The position numbers and the translations under genes were made by a program. From contig JAXMBS010000025.1 in assembly GCA_046349775.1 (NCBI GenBank), positions 8,029-72,028 on the forward strand: a stretch of DNA of 64,000 bases, given 5' to 3'. Below, one piece after another: positions 42,711-51,139 of the stretch (its first letter is position 1; every line of letters begins with the position of its first letter). This DNA comes from JAEUIG01 sp046349775. Lineage in GTDB: Bacteria; Planctomycetota; Planctomycetia; Planctomycetales; Planctomycetaceae. The notes beneath the pieces were generated by a model, which worked only from the letters and a program-made list of their open reading frames with translations, searched no databases and was not told the origin of the DNA.

Positions 42711-44174
42711 ATGTGCGACGTGGATCGGGCCTCGACTGACATCAACGCAACGGACACCGCTTCTGCCTGGCTGGTGTCGAGCGACGAGCAGCTCGGCCGG
42801 CGCCGGTACCGGCTGGTCACCGGTGCGCCGACGCACATCGGCCGAGGTGCGAACAACGATGTCATCGTCACCGACACGCGCTGCAGCCGGGATCACTGCG
42901 AAGTCGTGGAGATCGACGGGCAGTGGTGCATCCGAGATCTGGGGAGCCGGAACGGCACGTTCGTCGACTACGAACGGGTCGCCGAATCGCAGCCGCTGGA
43001 GGAAGGGGACGAAATCCAGATTGGTCCCCATCGGCTGGTGTTCACGCGTGTTTCGGATGCGCATGGGGTCGAAACCGTTCGCGGCATGGGAGACACCGAG
43101 GACCAGATCCCGGTGACGGTCGTGCCGCTCGAGCCTGCGGCGACGATCAAGCCGCGTCGCGCGGCCAAGCGGCCGTCGGCAATGAACAGTCTCGTCGGCG
43201 AAAGCGAGGCGATGGAGCGGCTCAGTGCCCAGATCCGGCGGATTGCTCCGACGGACGCCACCGTCCTGATCCGCGGAGAAAGCGGCGTCGGCAAGGAGCT
43301 GGTCGCCCGCGCGCTGCACGAGTTGAGCCTGCGGCATGCAACCCCCTTTGTCTGCCTGAACTGCGCGGCGCTGAGCGAGAGTCTGCTCGAAAGCGAACTG
43401 TTCGGACACGAGAAGGGGGCCTTCACCGGCGCGACCGAACGCAAGCTCGGCAAGTTCGAGCTGGCCCATCAGGGAACGCTGTTCCTCGACGAGATCGGCG
43501 AATTGAGTCAGGCCATCCAGGCGAAGTTCCTGCGCGTCCTCGAAGGACAGCCCTTTCACCGGATCGGCGGCAGCGAGGCAATCCAGGCGGACGTGCGCGT
43601 GCTGGCGGCCACGAATCGCGATCTGGAAGAAGCAGTCAAGGCGCATGAGTTCCGCGAGGATCTGTACTTCCGCTTGAACGTCGTGCAGATCACGGTCGAA
43701 CCGTTGCGCGCCCGACCGGACGACATTCCCAAGCTGGCCGAGCACTTTCTGCGCGAAGCGGCGACCCAGTCGCGGCGTCCGAATGCCGAGATTTCCCCGG
43801 CCGCCATGGACCGTCTGGCCGGTCATCGCTGGCCCGGCAATGTCCGCGAACTGAAGAACACGATCTATCGCGCCGTGATCCTCGCGCGGAGCCATCGGCT
43901 GGAACCGGCCGATATCGATTTCTATGCCGTCAGCGCCGACGATTTCGACCTGGGACGCACGCCGCCGACGCTGCTCGGCCGCTCATTGCAGGAGGTCGAG
44001 CTCGCGCACATTGTCGCGGTGCTGGAACAGACGGGCTGGAACAAAAGCCGCGCGTCGGACATTCTCGGAATCGAGCGGTCGACGCTCGACCGCAAGCTGA
44101 AGCGGCACGACATTCAGCGTCCGAGCGGCGACCGGACGCCGCCGCAGGACCTGGCTCCACCGCCGCTGGAATAG
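42711..44174 (+). CDS. FHA-domain sigma-54-dependent transcriptional activator
   Basis: The product has 487 residues. It begins with an FHA domain (THIGRGANNDVIVTDTRCSR, RDHCEVVEIDGQWCIRDLG and SRNGTFV), which binds phosphothreonine peptides. Next is the sigma-54 AAA+ domain with Walker A GESGVGKE, the sigma-54 contact loop GAFTGA, Walker B LFLDEIGEL and the R-finger block FREDLYFRLNVV. A Fis-type helix-turn-helix ends it (QTGWNKSRASDILGIERSTL). It lacks a receiver domain, so a Ser/Thr kinase rather than a histidine kinase should signal to it. AAAGGA lies directly before the ATG; a GTG nine bases later (42720) is better spaced and may be the true start. It would work with RpoN (20526-22019). 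Confidence 0.93.
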   Translation: MCDVDRASTDINATDTASAWLVSSDEQLGRRRYRLVTGAPTHIGRGANNDVIVTDTRCSRDHCEVVEIDGQWCIRDLGSRNGTFVDYERVAESQPLEEGDEIQIGPHRLVFTRVSDAHGVETVRGMGDTEDQIPVTVVPLEPAATIKPRRAAKRPSAMNSLVGESEAMERLSAQIRRIAPTDATVLIRGESGVGKELVARALHELSLRHATPFVCLNCAALSESLLESELFGHEKGAFTGATERKLGKFELAHQGTLFLDEIGELSQAIQAKFLRVLEGQPFHRIGGSEAIQADVRVLAATNRDLEEAVKAHEFREDLYFRLNVVQITVEPLRARPDDIPKLAEHFLREAATQSRRPNAEISPAAMDRLAGHRWPGNVRELKNTIYRAVILARSHRLEPADIDFYAVSADDFDLGRTPPTLLGRSLQEVELAHIVAVLEQTGWNKSRASDILGIERSTLDRKLKRHDIQRPSGDRTPPQDLAPPPLE

Positions 44175-44606
44175 CAGCGGCAGTTCACCACGGCGATCCG
44201 CGTCAGCCTGCTTTTGGGCAACGTCTGGAGTGCGTAAGCGCTCCGCAAAGTCCGCCCAGTTTCCCTGTGTCCGCAGGTTGCACGTCGGGATCGCTGCCCC
44301 GATTGCGGCGTTGCCGGGCATTCTCCGAAAAGCAACAAAATCACCACATTGTTATTGACAATTCCTTCGGACCACAAAAGAATCAAAGCGTCCTGACGAA
44401 GGTGCCAGCCGCGGACGGAATGACCGTCCATCTCTAGGACGCCCAACGCTTTGCGTCAAATGCCGAAGGATTCGGGACCCCCCGGCTGAGAGTGCCGGCG
44501 GTGGGGGGCAGACGGTTGGACATCGGCGTCGTGCCGATGGCGGCGTCAGGAATTGCCGTCCCGAAGTCTATCAGCATGACCCCATTTGCCGAGGGAGGAG
44601 AACCGT
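44175..44606. other. intergenic region with long structured leader
   Basis: About 430 bases precede the small acidic-protein gene. A promoter-like pair lies at 44355-44383, leaving a leader of more than 200 bases. The stretch 44441-44560 contains several G- and C-rich runs that could pair, for example CCCCCCGG with CCGGCGGTGGGGGG. I cannot assign it to a riboswitch class. Confidence 0.4.
44355..44383 (+). promoter_or_regulatory. predicted promoter of the small acidic-protein gene
   Basis: TTGACA at 44355-44360, a 17-base spacer and AAGAAT at 44378-44383 (four of six to consensus). The next plus-strand gene starts at 44607. Confidence 0.45.
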
Positions 44607-44912
44607 ATGGAGTTTAGTTTCGAGGTGGATCCCGACCTCGACCTGGCCGTCGGCTCCGAGTTGAGTTTCGAGGAGGGTGACCAAGAATTTGCCGACGATG
44701 CGCTGGTACTGACCGGCATCGATCCTTTGGTGCCCACTGAAGCGAAGCCCGGTTCCGAGGAAAAGGTCCGGATGCTGGCCGCCCGTTACGCCGCCGGCAT
44801 TCCCTTGTGGCACGACGGCGACTGCTACGATCACGGTCCCGCTCAGGCCGAATTCCTTGCCAACAGTGAATTCGAAGCGAACGAGGAAGAGGAAGCAGAG
44901 CTCGAACTGTAA
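44607..44912 (+). CDS. small acidic protein, unknown
   Basis: An ATG at 44607 with GAGGAG eight bases upstream begins a 101-residue protein: MEFSFEVDPDLDLAVGSELS, an acidic first half, a central block EKVRMLAARYAAGIPLWHDG and a very acidic C-terminus (EANEEEEAELEL). More than a quarter of residues are D or E. I recognise no family. It has its own leader, promoter-like site and terminator, so it is a monocistronic gene, and composition suggests a protein that binds a basic partner or metal. Confidence 0.65.
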   Translation: MEFSFEVDPDLDLAVGSELSFEEGDQEFADDALVLTGIDPLVPTEAKPGSEEKVRMLAARYAAGIPLWHDGDCYDHGPAQAEFLANSEFEANEEEEAELEL

Positions 44913-44944
44913 GCGTTCGTAGCGGCGATTAACCCGATTCGTCC

Positions 44945-44974
44945 AACCGGCTTCCCACCGAAGCCGGTTTTTTG
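44945..44974 (+). terminator. strong intrinsic terminator
   Basis: A 10-bp stem (44945-44954 with 44960-44969) and a five-base loop are followed by a T6 run. It lies 33 bases after the acidic-protein stop. Confidence 0.9.
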
Positions 44975-45029
44975 TTGCGCTCACCCATGCGGCGGACTCC
45001 GCATGCCCGCCGAGCCCATCGTCCGATTG

Positions 45030-45692
45030 TCAGTCCAGCGTCTTGATGACGATGTCCTTGAACGAAATCCGCATGTTGTGGCCGCGGTGCAGTTGCAGGG
45101 CAATGATCCCCCGGGTCGGTCCTTCAGGGTCGTCGATGTCGACCGTCGTGACGCCGTTGAGCGACTGCGTCACGTGATGACCTTTCACCGTAATGACGTA
45201 CTCATTCCAGCCGTCCTTGATCACCGCCTTCTCTAGCGCTGCAGTCACTTCGGGCGTCACGTCCTTGATGATCCCGCGCGGCGTCTTTTCGCCGTACAGA
45301 ATTCCCATGTAACGCTCGGACGCAATGTCCGCCTGGTATCCGCCGACGACAAACGGCGGGAACTTCTTGCCGTTGCGCTCCTTGATCTCCTCGCTGCGAT
45401 ACTGGATGCCGCTGTTGCCGGTATGATTGTGCAGGCGAAACTTGACCTTGAGCACGAAGTCGCCATATTCGCCGTCATGAATCAGAAACGTATTGTCGGG
45501 AATATCTCCGTCGGTCGCGCCGACGATTGTTCCATCTGCGACCGTCCACAGTTTGTCATCCCCGCGCCAGCCGGCCAGCGACTTGCCGTCGAACAACGGC
45601 TTGAAGCCGTCGTTGTCAGCAGCGAACGCAGTTGCGACGACGGCGACAGCGCCGGCGGCCACGAGCACATTCAAGATCGGATTTGAGCGCAC
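45030..45692 (-). CDS. secreted DUF1080 (3-keto-disaccharide hydrolase) protein
   Basis: The GTG at 45692 with GGGAG nine bases upstream begins a 220-residue protein with a signal peptide (ILNVLVAAGAVAVVATAFA, cleavage near AADN). The body is one DUF1080 domain: FKPLFDGKSLAGWRGDDKLW at its start, the conserved NHTGNSGIQYRSE block, and GIIALQLHRGHNMRISFKDI at its end. DUF1080 is the concanavalin-like domain of planctomycete 3-keto-glycoside hydrolases. It is divergent from hisH. Confidence 0.9.
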   Translation of the reverse strand: MRSNPILNVLVAAGAVAVVATAFAADNDGFKPLFDGKSLAGWRGDDKLWTVADGTIVGATDGDIPDNTFLIHDGEYGDFVLKVKFRLHNHTGNSGIQYRSEEIKERNGKKFPPFVVGGYQADIASERYMGILYGEKTPRGIIKDVTPEVTAALEKAVIKDGWNEYVITVKGHHVTQSLNGVTTVDIDDPEGPTRGIIALQLHRGHNMRISFKDIVIKTLD

Positions 45693-45910
45693 GAGGAGTT
45701 CTCCCAGGAGCTGCCGCCAGTTGGGCGGCGGGTGATTGCGATTCGGGGCTGATTCACGAGAATACGGAAACGGGCCGCGAAAGGCCAGAAAACCGGGGGC
45801 GACTGGCCACGCGTCGACGGTCGCGAACCCGCCGGCGTCGTCCGGCGTCCAACCAGCATCCGGCGCGCACCCATTCGACATTGGCCCCTTCCGACACTTC
45901 GGTCATACCC

Positions 45911-46516
45911 ATGATCCAGATTATCGACTATGGCATGGGCAACCTGCGCAGCGTGCAGAAGGCCTTTGAATCGCTGGGGCAGGCCGCAACGATCTGCACC
46001 GATCCCGCCGCGCTGCGCTCCGCCGACAAGGTTGTGCTCCCGGGAGTCGGCGCCTTTCGCGATGCGATCCAGCAGCTTCGCACACATGGCTTCGTCGAAC
46101 CGATCCGCGAGTACGTTTCCGCCGACCGGCCGTTCCTCGGCATCTGTCTGGGCCTGCAACTGCTCTTCGACATGAGTTACGAAGACGGCGAATACGCCGG
46201 CCTCGGAATCGTCCCGGGCACGGTGGTCCGGTTCGCCTCGCAACCGGGACTCAAGATCCCGCACATGGGCTGGAACGCGCTGGATGTCGCCGCCGCGAAT
46301 CCGTTGCTGGAAGGGATCTCCAGCGGCGCACACGTGTACTTCGTGCACAGCTATCACGTCGTGCCGAAAGCGGAGTCCGTCATCGCCACGCGGACGATTC
46401 ACGGCCGGCCGTTCGTCTCGATGATCGCGCACGGCAATCTGTTCGCGACGCAGTTCCATCCGGAAAAGAGCCAGCGAACAGGGCTGAAACTCCTCGAGAA
46501 CTTCGCCCGGCTGTAG
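45911..46516 (+). CDS. hisH: imidazole glycerol phosphate synthase, glutamine amidotransferase subunit
   Basis: The 201-residue protein is HisH. IIDYGMGNLRSVQKAFE is the N-terminal block, LPGVGAF the conserved loop and GICLGLQLLFD the nucleophile elbow with Cys79. The other triad residues are His183 and Glu185 in QFHPEKS. HisH supplies ammonia to HisF in histidine biosynthesis. The hisF partner is not in this window, so the his genes are scattered, as is common in planctomycetes. The ATG at 45911 is the canonical start. Confidence 0.97.
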   Translation: MIQIIDYGMGNLRSVQKAFESLGQAATICTDPAALRSADKVVLPGVGAFRDAIQQLRTHGFVEPIREYVSADRPFLGICLGLQLLFDMSYEDGEYAGLGIVPGTVVRFASQPGLKIPHMGWNALDVAAANPLLEGISSGAHVYFVHSYHVVPKAESVIATRTIHGRPFVSMIAHGNLFATQFHPEKSQRTGLKLLENFARL

Positions 46517-46634
46517 TTGCCCAATCCGCAACTCGGCGGCATTTGTTTCTCTGCCACTTTGTCACTTTCTGACATTGCCGCTCCGTCGGGCTCGACCGTG
46601 CTACACTGTCGAGACGCCTCAACAGGAGCCGTAA

Positions 46635-47880
46635 ATGGTCCGCAAGCATTTGCAGCGTGCCCTGCACTGGATCGGTCACGTCATCCGACAGCCGTGGGAG
46701 GAACTCAATCGCTGGCAACGGGCGGCCCGGTTCGCCTACGACCTGAGCCGCCACGGAGCGGTGCAACTCCGGGAGGACCGGGCGCCGCAGATGGCCGCGG
46801 CGCTGGCGTTCCAGACGCTGTTCGCACTGGTGCCGGTACTGGTCGTTGTGATGTTTGTCGTCCAGGCGTTCACGACGGGCGACGAATTCGCCAGGCTGGT
46901 CCACCAGATGTTGGAATGGGGGGGACTCTCGGACGTGTCGGTCACGCTGCCTGCCGGCGTCGACGCGGAGACCCACGAGACGTCGCTCCAAACCTGGCTG
47001 GCGGGTCTCATTGGCGATGCGGCGAACACGAACCTGCAATGGGTCGGCTGGATCGGTTTCGCCGTCATCGTCTACTCGGCGATCAGCATGCTCGTCACGA
47101 TCGAAACGAGTTTCAACACGGTGTACCGGGCGCCGGCCGGCCGGCCGTGGTCGCGGCGCGTGCCGCTGTACTGGTTCCTGATCACGATCAGCCCGGCCGC
47201 CATCTACGCGACGGCGATGGCGCATCGGTTCGTCGCCGAATGGGCGGGCACGTTCGACCAGGTTCCCTGGTTCGTTCCGCTCTCGCATGTCGCCTGGAGC
47301 CTGTCGATCGGCTGGCTGTTCTGGTTTGTGGTGTATTCGCTCGTCCCCAACACAACCGTCTCCTGGCAGTCATCGGCAATCGGCGCGCTGGTGTGCGCGC
47401 TGCTGCTGGAGGTCGCCAAGCGATCGCTCGGCGCCTATCTCTCGAACGCGTTCTCGATCAATCACCTGTACGGGTCGCTCGGCACCGTGCCGCTGTTCAT
47501 GTTCTGGGTCTATCTGATGTGGCTGTTCATTCTGTTCGGGCTGGAAGTCAGGCGCGATCCTGCAGTTCCTCGGGAACCGCACGCTGGAGGAAATCGAAAA
47601 CCGTCGCGCAACGACCGGTCTGGTCGAACCCGCCGCAGTCGTCAGCGTGATGGAGGTGGTCGCCGAGGATTTTCACGCCGGCTTGCCAACGCCGCGCGCG
47701 ATTGCCGACCGCACAGGCGTGCCCGAACGGGCTGTCGCCAGCATCGTTCAGGAACTGTGTAACGCCGGACTGCTGCACCGGATCGAGGCGACCAGAACGC
47801 CGTCTGCCTGGCCATCCCGAGGCGGTCACCGCCGATCGACTGATGGACATCGGCTTCGCGCGGCCATGGGCGCGGGCGAA
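46635..47880 (+). CDS. YihY/BrkB-family membrane protein with C-terminal winged-helix-like tail, frameshifted
   Basis: The ATG at 46635 follows an AGGAG. The first 305 residues are a YihY-type membrane protein: the opening RAPQMAAALAFQTLFALVPV, then six helices including YSAISMLVTIETSFNTVY and GSLGTVPLFMFWVYLMWLFI. After FGLEV near 47548 one base breaks the frame; the next frame continues GAILQFLGNRTLEEIENRR and a helix-turn-helix-like part PTPRAIADRTGVPERAVASI VQELCNAGLL. A second shift near 47800 leads to PEAVTADRLMDIGF. The end near 47880 is approximate. Such C-terminal tails are known in planctomycete YihY proteins. Function in the family is unclear. Confidence 0.8.
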
Positions 47881-47887
47881 CGCCGGA

Positions 47888-48466
47888 TTACACAGTTCGC
47901 TGTGCGGCTGCGAACATCAGCGCGACCTGGCCAGGTCGGTACTCTGGCGTCCCTCGTGCCGGCAAGTCCCGGGTGAAGCGGCGGCAGAAAGCAATGCGAC
48001 CGTTGCGGACCTGAAATGCGCGCAACAACACCTGTTCAACCGGCTGCCGGTCGTCATTCAATCTGGGCAGCTTTTCCAGGTATGCCGACGGAATCGCAAT
48101 CGACTCGATGATCCCTTCCGGTCCGCACAGGCAGCAGGCCACTTGAGCCGGCCTGTCGCGATGTGGTCTTCGCCGCGCGCAGTTCAAACCCCGATACGAG
48201 ATCGACTTGACCCCCAGCCGCTCGACTGTCACGCGGACTTCGAACACCTGTTGATAGAACAGCGGCAGATGAAAGTTGCACGACGCCGCCACGCGCGGCC
48301 AGCCGATGTGCACGGCGTCCTGCCGGGCGACGATAGTCAGCCCCAGCGAACGAAAGTAATCGTGCTCCGCTTCTTCCATCCAGCGGAAGAAATTGGCGAA
48401 GTGCACGATCCCCGCCATGTCGGTTTCGGAGAACTGGACGCGGCGCTGGACGGCAAAGTGCGGCAT
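47888..48466 (-). CDS. YbgC-type acyl-CoA thioesterase, probable internal indels
   Basis: The first 105 residues are a hot-dog thioesterase of the 4-hydroxybenzoyl-CoA thioesterase/YbgC family: ETDMAGIVHFANFFRWMEEA holds the catalytic Asp and the helix, and PLFYQQVFEVRVTVERLGV follows. Around 48160-48220 the frame text becomes odd (NCARRRPHRDRPAQVACC), and other frames read FELRAAKTT and GEDHIATGRLK, which fit the family. The end is again in frame (SIAIPSAYLEKLPRL). So two or more indels that cancel out are likely. Start ATG 48466. Confidence 0.8.
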   Translation of the reverse strand: MPHFAVQRRVQFSETDMAGIVHFANFFRWMEEAEHDYFRSLGLTIVARQDAVHIGWPRVAASCNFHLPLFYQQVFEVRVTVERLGVKSISYRGLNCARRRPHRDRPAQVACCLCGPEGIIESIAIPSAYLEKLPRLNDDRQPVEQVLLRAFQVRNGRIAFCRRFTRDLPARGTPEYRPGQVALMFAAAQRTV

Positions 48467-48593
48467 GCGGGCTACAGATCGTCAGAAGTCAAATTACGTG
48501 GCCAGACATCTTGGATTGTCATCGACATTGGTCACTCCTCACTCAGACGCGGCCGTAATTGCTGCCGGTCACGAATTGTCGCCGCCCGCCGGC

Positions 48594-49712
48594 CTACTGC
48601 AACATGCCCCGCGCGGCGATCGGCCAGACGCATTCCACGATCCCATTCCTCAGCCCGTAGAACCGGTCGTGCAGCGGTGTCGTGAAATCGGCGTACCCCG
48701 GAATGATTTCGATCTTGTCACCGATTTTCAGGTCCTGTGACTGCGGTCCGAGCTGCAGGATACCGTGCTCCGCGCTCAGCCCCGTAAACACCGCGTCCGG
48801 CAGCGGACGTCCGGCGAGCGTCCCTTTTACGGTTGGCGGCTCGACGTCCTGATTCATCGTCTTGCGTCCACAGTCAATGACGGCCCGTTCGAGTTTGGGT
48901 CGGCTGACGACGGTCCCGAGGACGCGCAGCGCCGGCTCCAGACCGCTCAGACCGCAGCGATGGACGTAGTACGGATCGGCGAAGATACCGCCGCCCGCCT
49001 GCAACTCCGTGATGCCCGGCAAGTGCGCCGTGATCTGATACGAACCGGTCCCGCCGGCGCTGACGATCTCGCACGGGAACCCGTCCGCCTGCATCAGGTC
49101 GCGCTGCTCGACAAGCAGCGACATTGCCGCCGTGATCCGTTCGACTTTCTCATCGCGCTTTTCGACACGCAGCAGGTGCCCCTCATAGCCCATGATTCCT
49201 GCGAGCGTGACTCCCTGCAGTCTGGCGATCCCGCGCACCAGGTCGCGGAAATCACTGCCCGGCCGGATTCCCACGCGGTCCATCCCGATGTTGACTTCGA
49301 TGACAACCCGGCACGTCACTCCGCGATCCCGACACACGGCGGCCAGCGCTTCCGCCTGGACGAAGTGATCGCACGCGACGATCGGATCCGCCACCCGGCA
49401 CAGCGCGGCGACGCGTTCCAGCTTCGGCCGGCCGGCCAGCATGTTGGCAATCAGGATGTCGCGAATTCCGGCGGCAGCATAGACCTCTGCTTCGGAGACT
49501 TTGGCGACAGTGACGCCGATCGCCCCCGCCCGCAACTCCTGATGGGCGATCGCGGGCGTCTTGTGGCATTTGGCGTGCGGGCGCCAGGCCTTGCCGCACT
49601 CGCGATGGAAGCCCGCCATCGCACGGATGTTGGCCTCCATCACGTCCAGGTCGATGCAGTACGCGGGAGTGTCGAGTTCCGACTTGTGACAACCAATGAC
49701 CTGCGTCGACAT
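48594..49712 (-). CDS. D-threonine aldolase-like PLP enzyme (DSD1 family)
   Basis: The protein has 372 residues. An alanine-racemase-like barrel starts with LDTPAYCIDLDVMEANIRAM and the PLP lysine in RPHAKCHKTPAIA. Further family blocks are VVIEVNIGMDRVGIRPG, GYEGHLLR and SAGGTGSYQITA. The C-terminal D-serine-dehydratase-like domain has SAEHGILQL and the metal-site text PGYADFTTPLHD. It should act on a D-3-hydroxyamino acid; the substrate cannot be read. The ATG at 49712 is canonical. Confidence 0.9.
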   Translation of the reverse strand: MSTQVIGCHKSELDTPAYCIDLDVMEANIRAMAGFHRECGKAWRPHAKCHKTPAIAHQELRAGAIGVTVAKVSEAEVYAAAGIRDILIANMLAGRPKLERVAALCRVADPIVACDHFVQAEALAAVCRDRGVTCRVVIEVNIGMDRVGIRPGSDFRDLVRGIARLQGVTLAGIMGYEGHLLRVEKRDEKVERITAAMSLLVEQRDLMQADGFPCEIVSAGGTGSYQITAHLPGITELQAGGGIFADPYYVHRCGLSGLEPALRVLGTVVSRPKLERAVIDCGRKTMNQDVEPPTVKGTLAGRPLPDAVFTGLSAEHGILQLGPQSQDLKIGDKIEIIPGYADFTTPLHDRFYGLRNGIVECVWPIAARGMLQ

Positions 49713-49869
49713 TCCGGCAGCTCCCGTTGGGGATTTCAGGGATGAATCGCGTTGGTGCGCTCATCACAGCGCGACGGCCGCGGGAGTGCATTCACTCGCC
49801 GCGGCCGTGCCGCGAAACAGTCCGGATTGTCGATGATCGCCAGGCAACTGGCAATCGAAGCGTTCGCCG

Positions 49870-50698
49870 CTATTCGGCATTACGCCCGCGACGGCCGCCG
49901 CCTCCCCCTTCACCCCCACGACCACCGCCGAATCCGCCTCCAAACTGCGGAGGGGGGAAATCAAACTTGGCGCCTTTGAGAACGTCGAATTGCGCTTTCT
50001 GCTCGTCTGTGAGGACGGCCAACGCCTTGTCGTCTGCTTCCTTGCGGGCAGCCTGCATGCGCTCGAAGGGGTTGCCGGCGCCCTCTCCTCCGCCGGCCGG
50101 GGGCGTTCCGCCTTCCCCGCCTCGCCGCCCCCCGAAGCCAAATGGGGGCTGTTCTGCCAGCTGTGTTTTCAGCTTCGATTTCTGGTCGTCGGTGAGATTG
50201 ATGTCGGCAGCGACTTGCTCGTTGTTAAGAGCCGACAGAGCTCCGGCTCGTTGAATCCACAGCCCCTGCAGGCGCTTCATCTGGACTTCGTCCAGAATCC
50301 CCGTCAGCTTGCCGCGCATTTCCTTGTCCAGTTTTGTCGCGTACTCCTGCATCTTCGCCCGCGCGGCTGCCCGCTCTTCGTCCGTGCCGTCCCGCAAGGC
50401 TTCACGATCGAATTCGGTCGGTGCGAGGCTGGCGCGGACTTCCTCGCCCGCTTCACGGATCTTGGCAGTTTTGATCTTCTGTGATTTTCAGTTCGTCGCG
50501 AACTTCCTCCATGCGGAGCAGACCCGCGACCCCGGCACCTCTTCCGCCGAACCCAAACCCACCACGCCCGCCGCCGCGCTCGCCCTGCCCGGCTCCCCGC
50601 TCCCTCGGTGCACCGCCTGGCGCATCGTTCTGAGCCAGCACTGCTCCAGCCGTGAACAGCACGGCGACTGTGAAAACGGCTGTCTGCAACTTTCGCAT
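49870..50698 (-). CDS. Gly-rich LTXXQ/Spy-like secreted protein, one frameshift
   Basis: An ATG at 50698 begins a signal peptide (MRKLQTAVFTVAVLFTAGAV, then LAQ). A glycine/arginine-rich stretch and the motif LRMEEVRDELKITEDQ follow. Near 50475 one base breaks the frame; the next frame continues KTAKIREAGEEVRASLAPTE. It then reads through INLTDDQKSKLKTQLAEQPP and LAVLTDEQKAQFDVLKG to a Gly/Arg-rich tail, ending at 49870. Repeated LT-x-D/E-Q motifs mark Spy/CpxP-like proteins. With the indel repaired the protein would be about 275 residues. Planctomycete genomes encode many such proteins; function unknown. Confidence 0.7.
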
Positions 50699-50931
50699 CG
50701 CAAGTCCCCCCCGGGCTGAATCCGCCTGAAATGCCGCAACGTGGCGCAAAAGGCCGGCGTTCCGTGCCTCCGGCGCCGTAACGGGTGAATCGTCACCGCT
50801 GGTCATCTAAACCCGCTTCCAGACACAAGGTTCCGGTGGAAACGGTGTTTTGACGCGAAGCTGGCCCCCGACCGCGACTCGTGGCGTTACTCAAGCTGAC
50901 CCGATAAACTGCCCACCACATTTGGTGCGGC

Positions 50932-51005
50932 GCACCCGTAGCTCAATTGGATAGAGCAGCGGACTTCGGATCCGCAGGTTGGGGGTTCGACTCCCTCCGG
51001 GTGTA
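50932..51005 (+). tRNA. tRNA-Arg (anticodon TCG)
   Basis: The 74-base gene folds as a cloverleaf. The acceptor stem pairs GCACCCG (50932-50938) with CGGGTGT (50998-51004), giving a G1-U72 wobble. The anticodon stem-loop is GCGGA-CTTCGGA-TCCGC, so the anticodon is TCG (arginine, codon CGA). The T arm holds GGGTTCGACTCCC. No CCA is encoded (the bases after the stem are A then TCG). Confidence 0.95.
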
Positions 51006-51139
51006 ATCGGGGAGTGGTGCCTGGTTGCCAGGCGCTCGGTTTCGACGGTGGTTCGAGGGGTGTCTGAGGATAATCGCGTCTAGGGTGCGTTTGTGGAAGA
51101 CGCCGTCTTTCATGATGCACTTCAGGTTCGCCTGATCGA

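Noticed and set aside
51006..51090. Possible tmRNA or second RNA gene after the tRNA
   Set aside because: The stretch has a GC hairpin but lacks the tmRNA ends and a tag reading frame.
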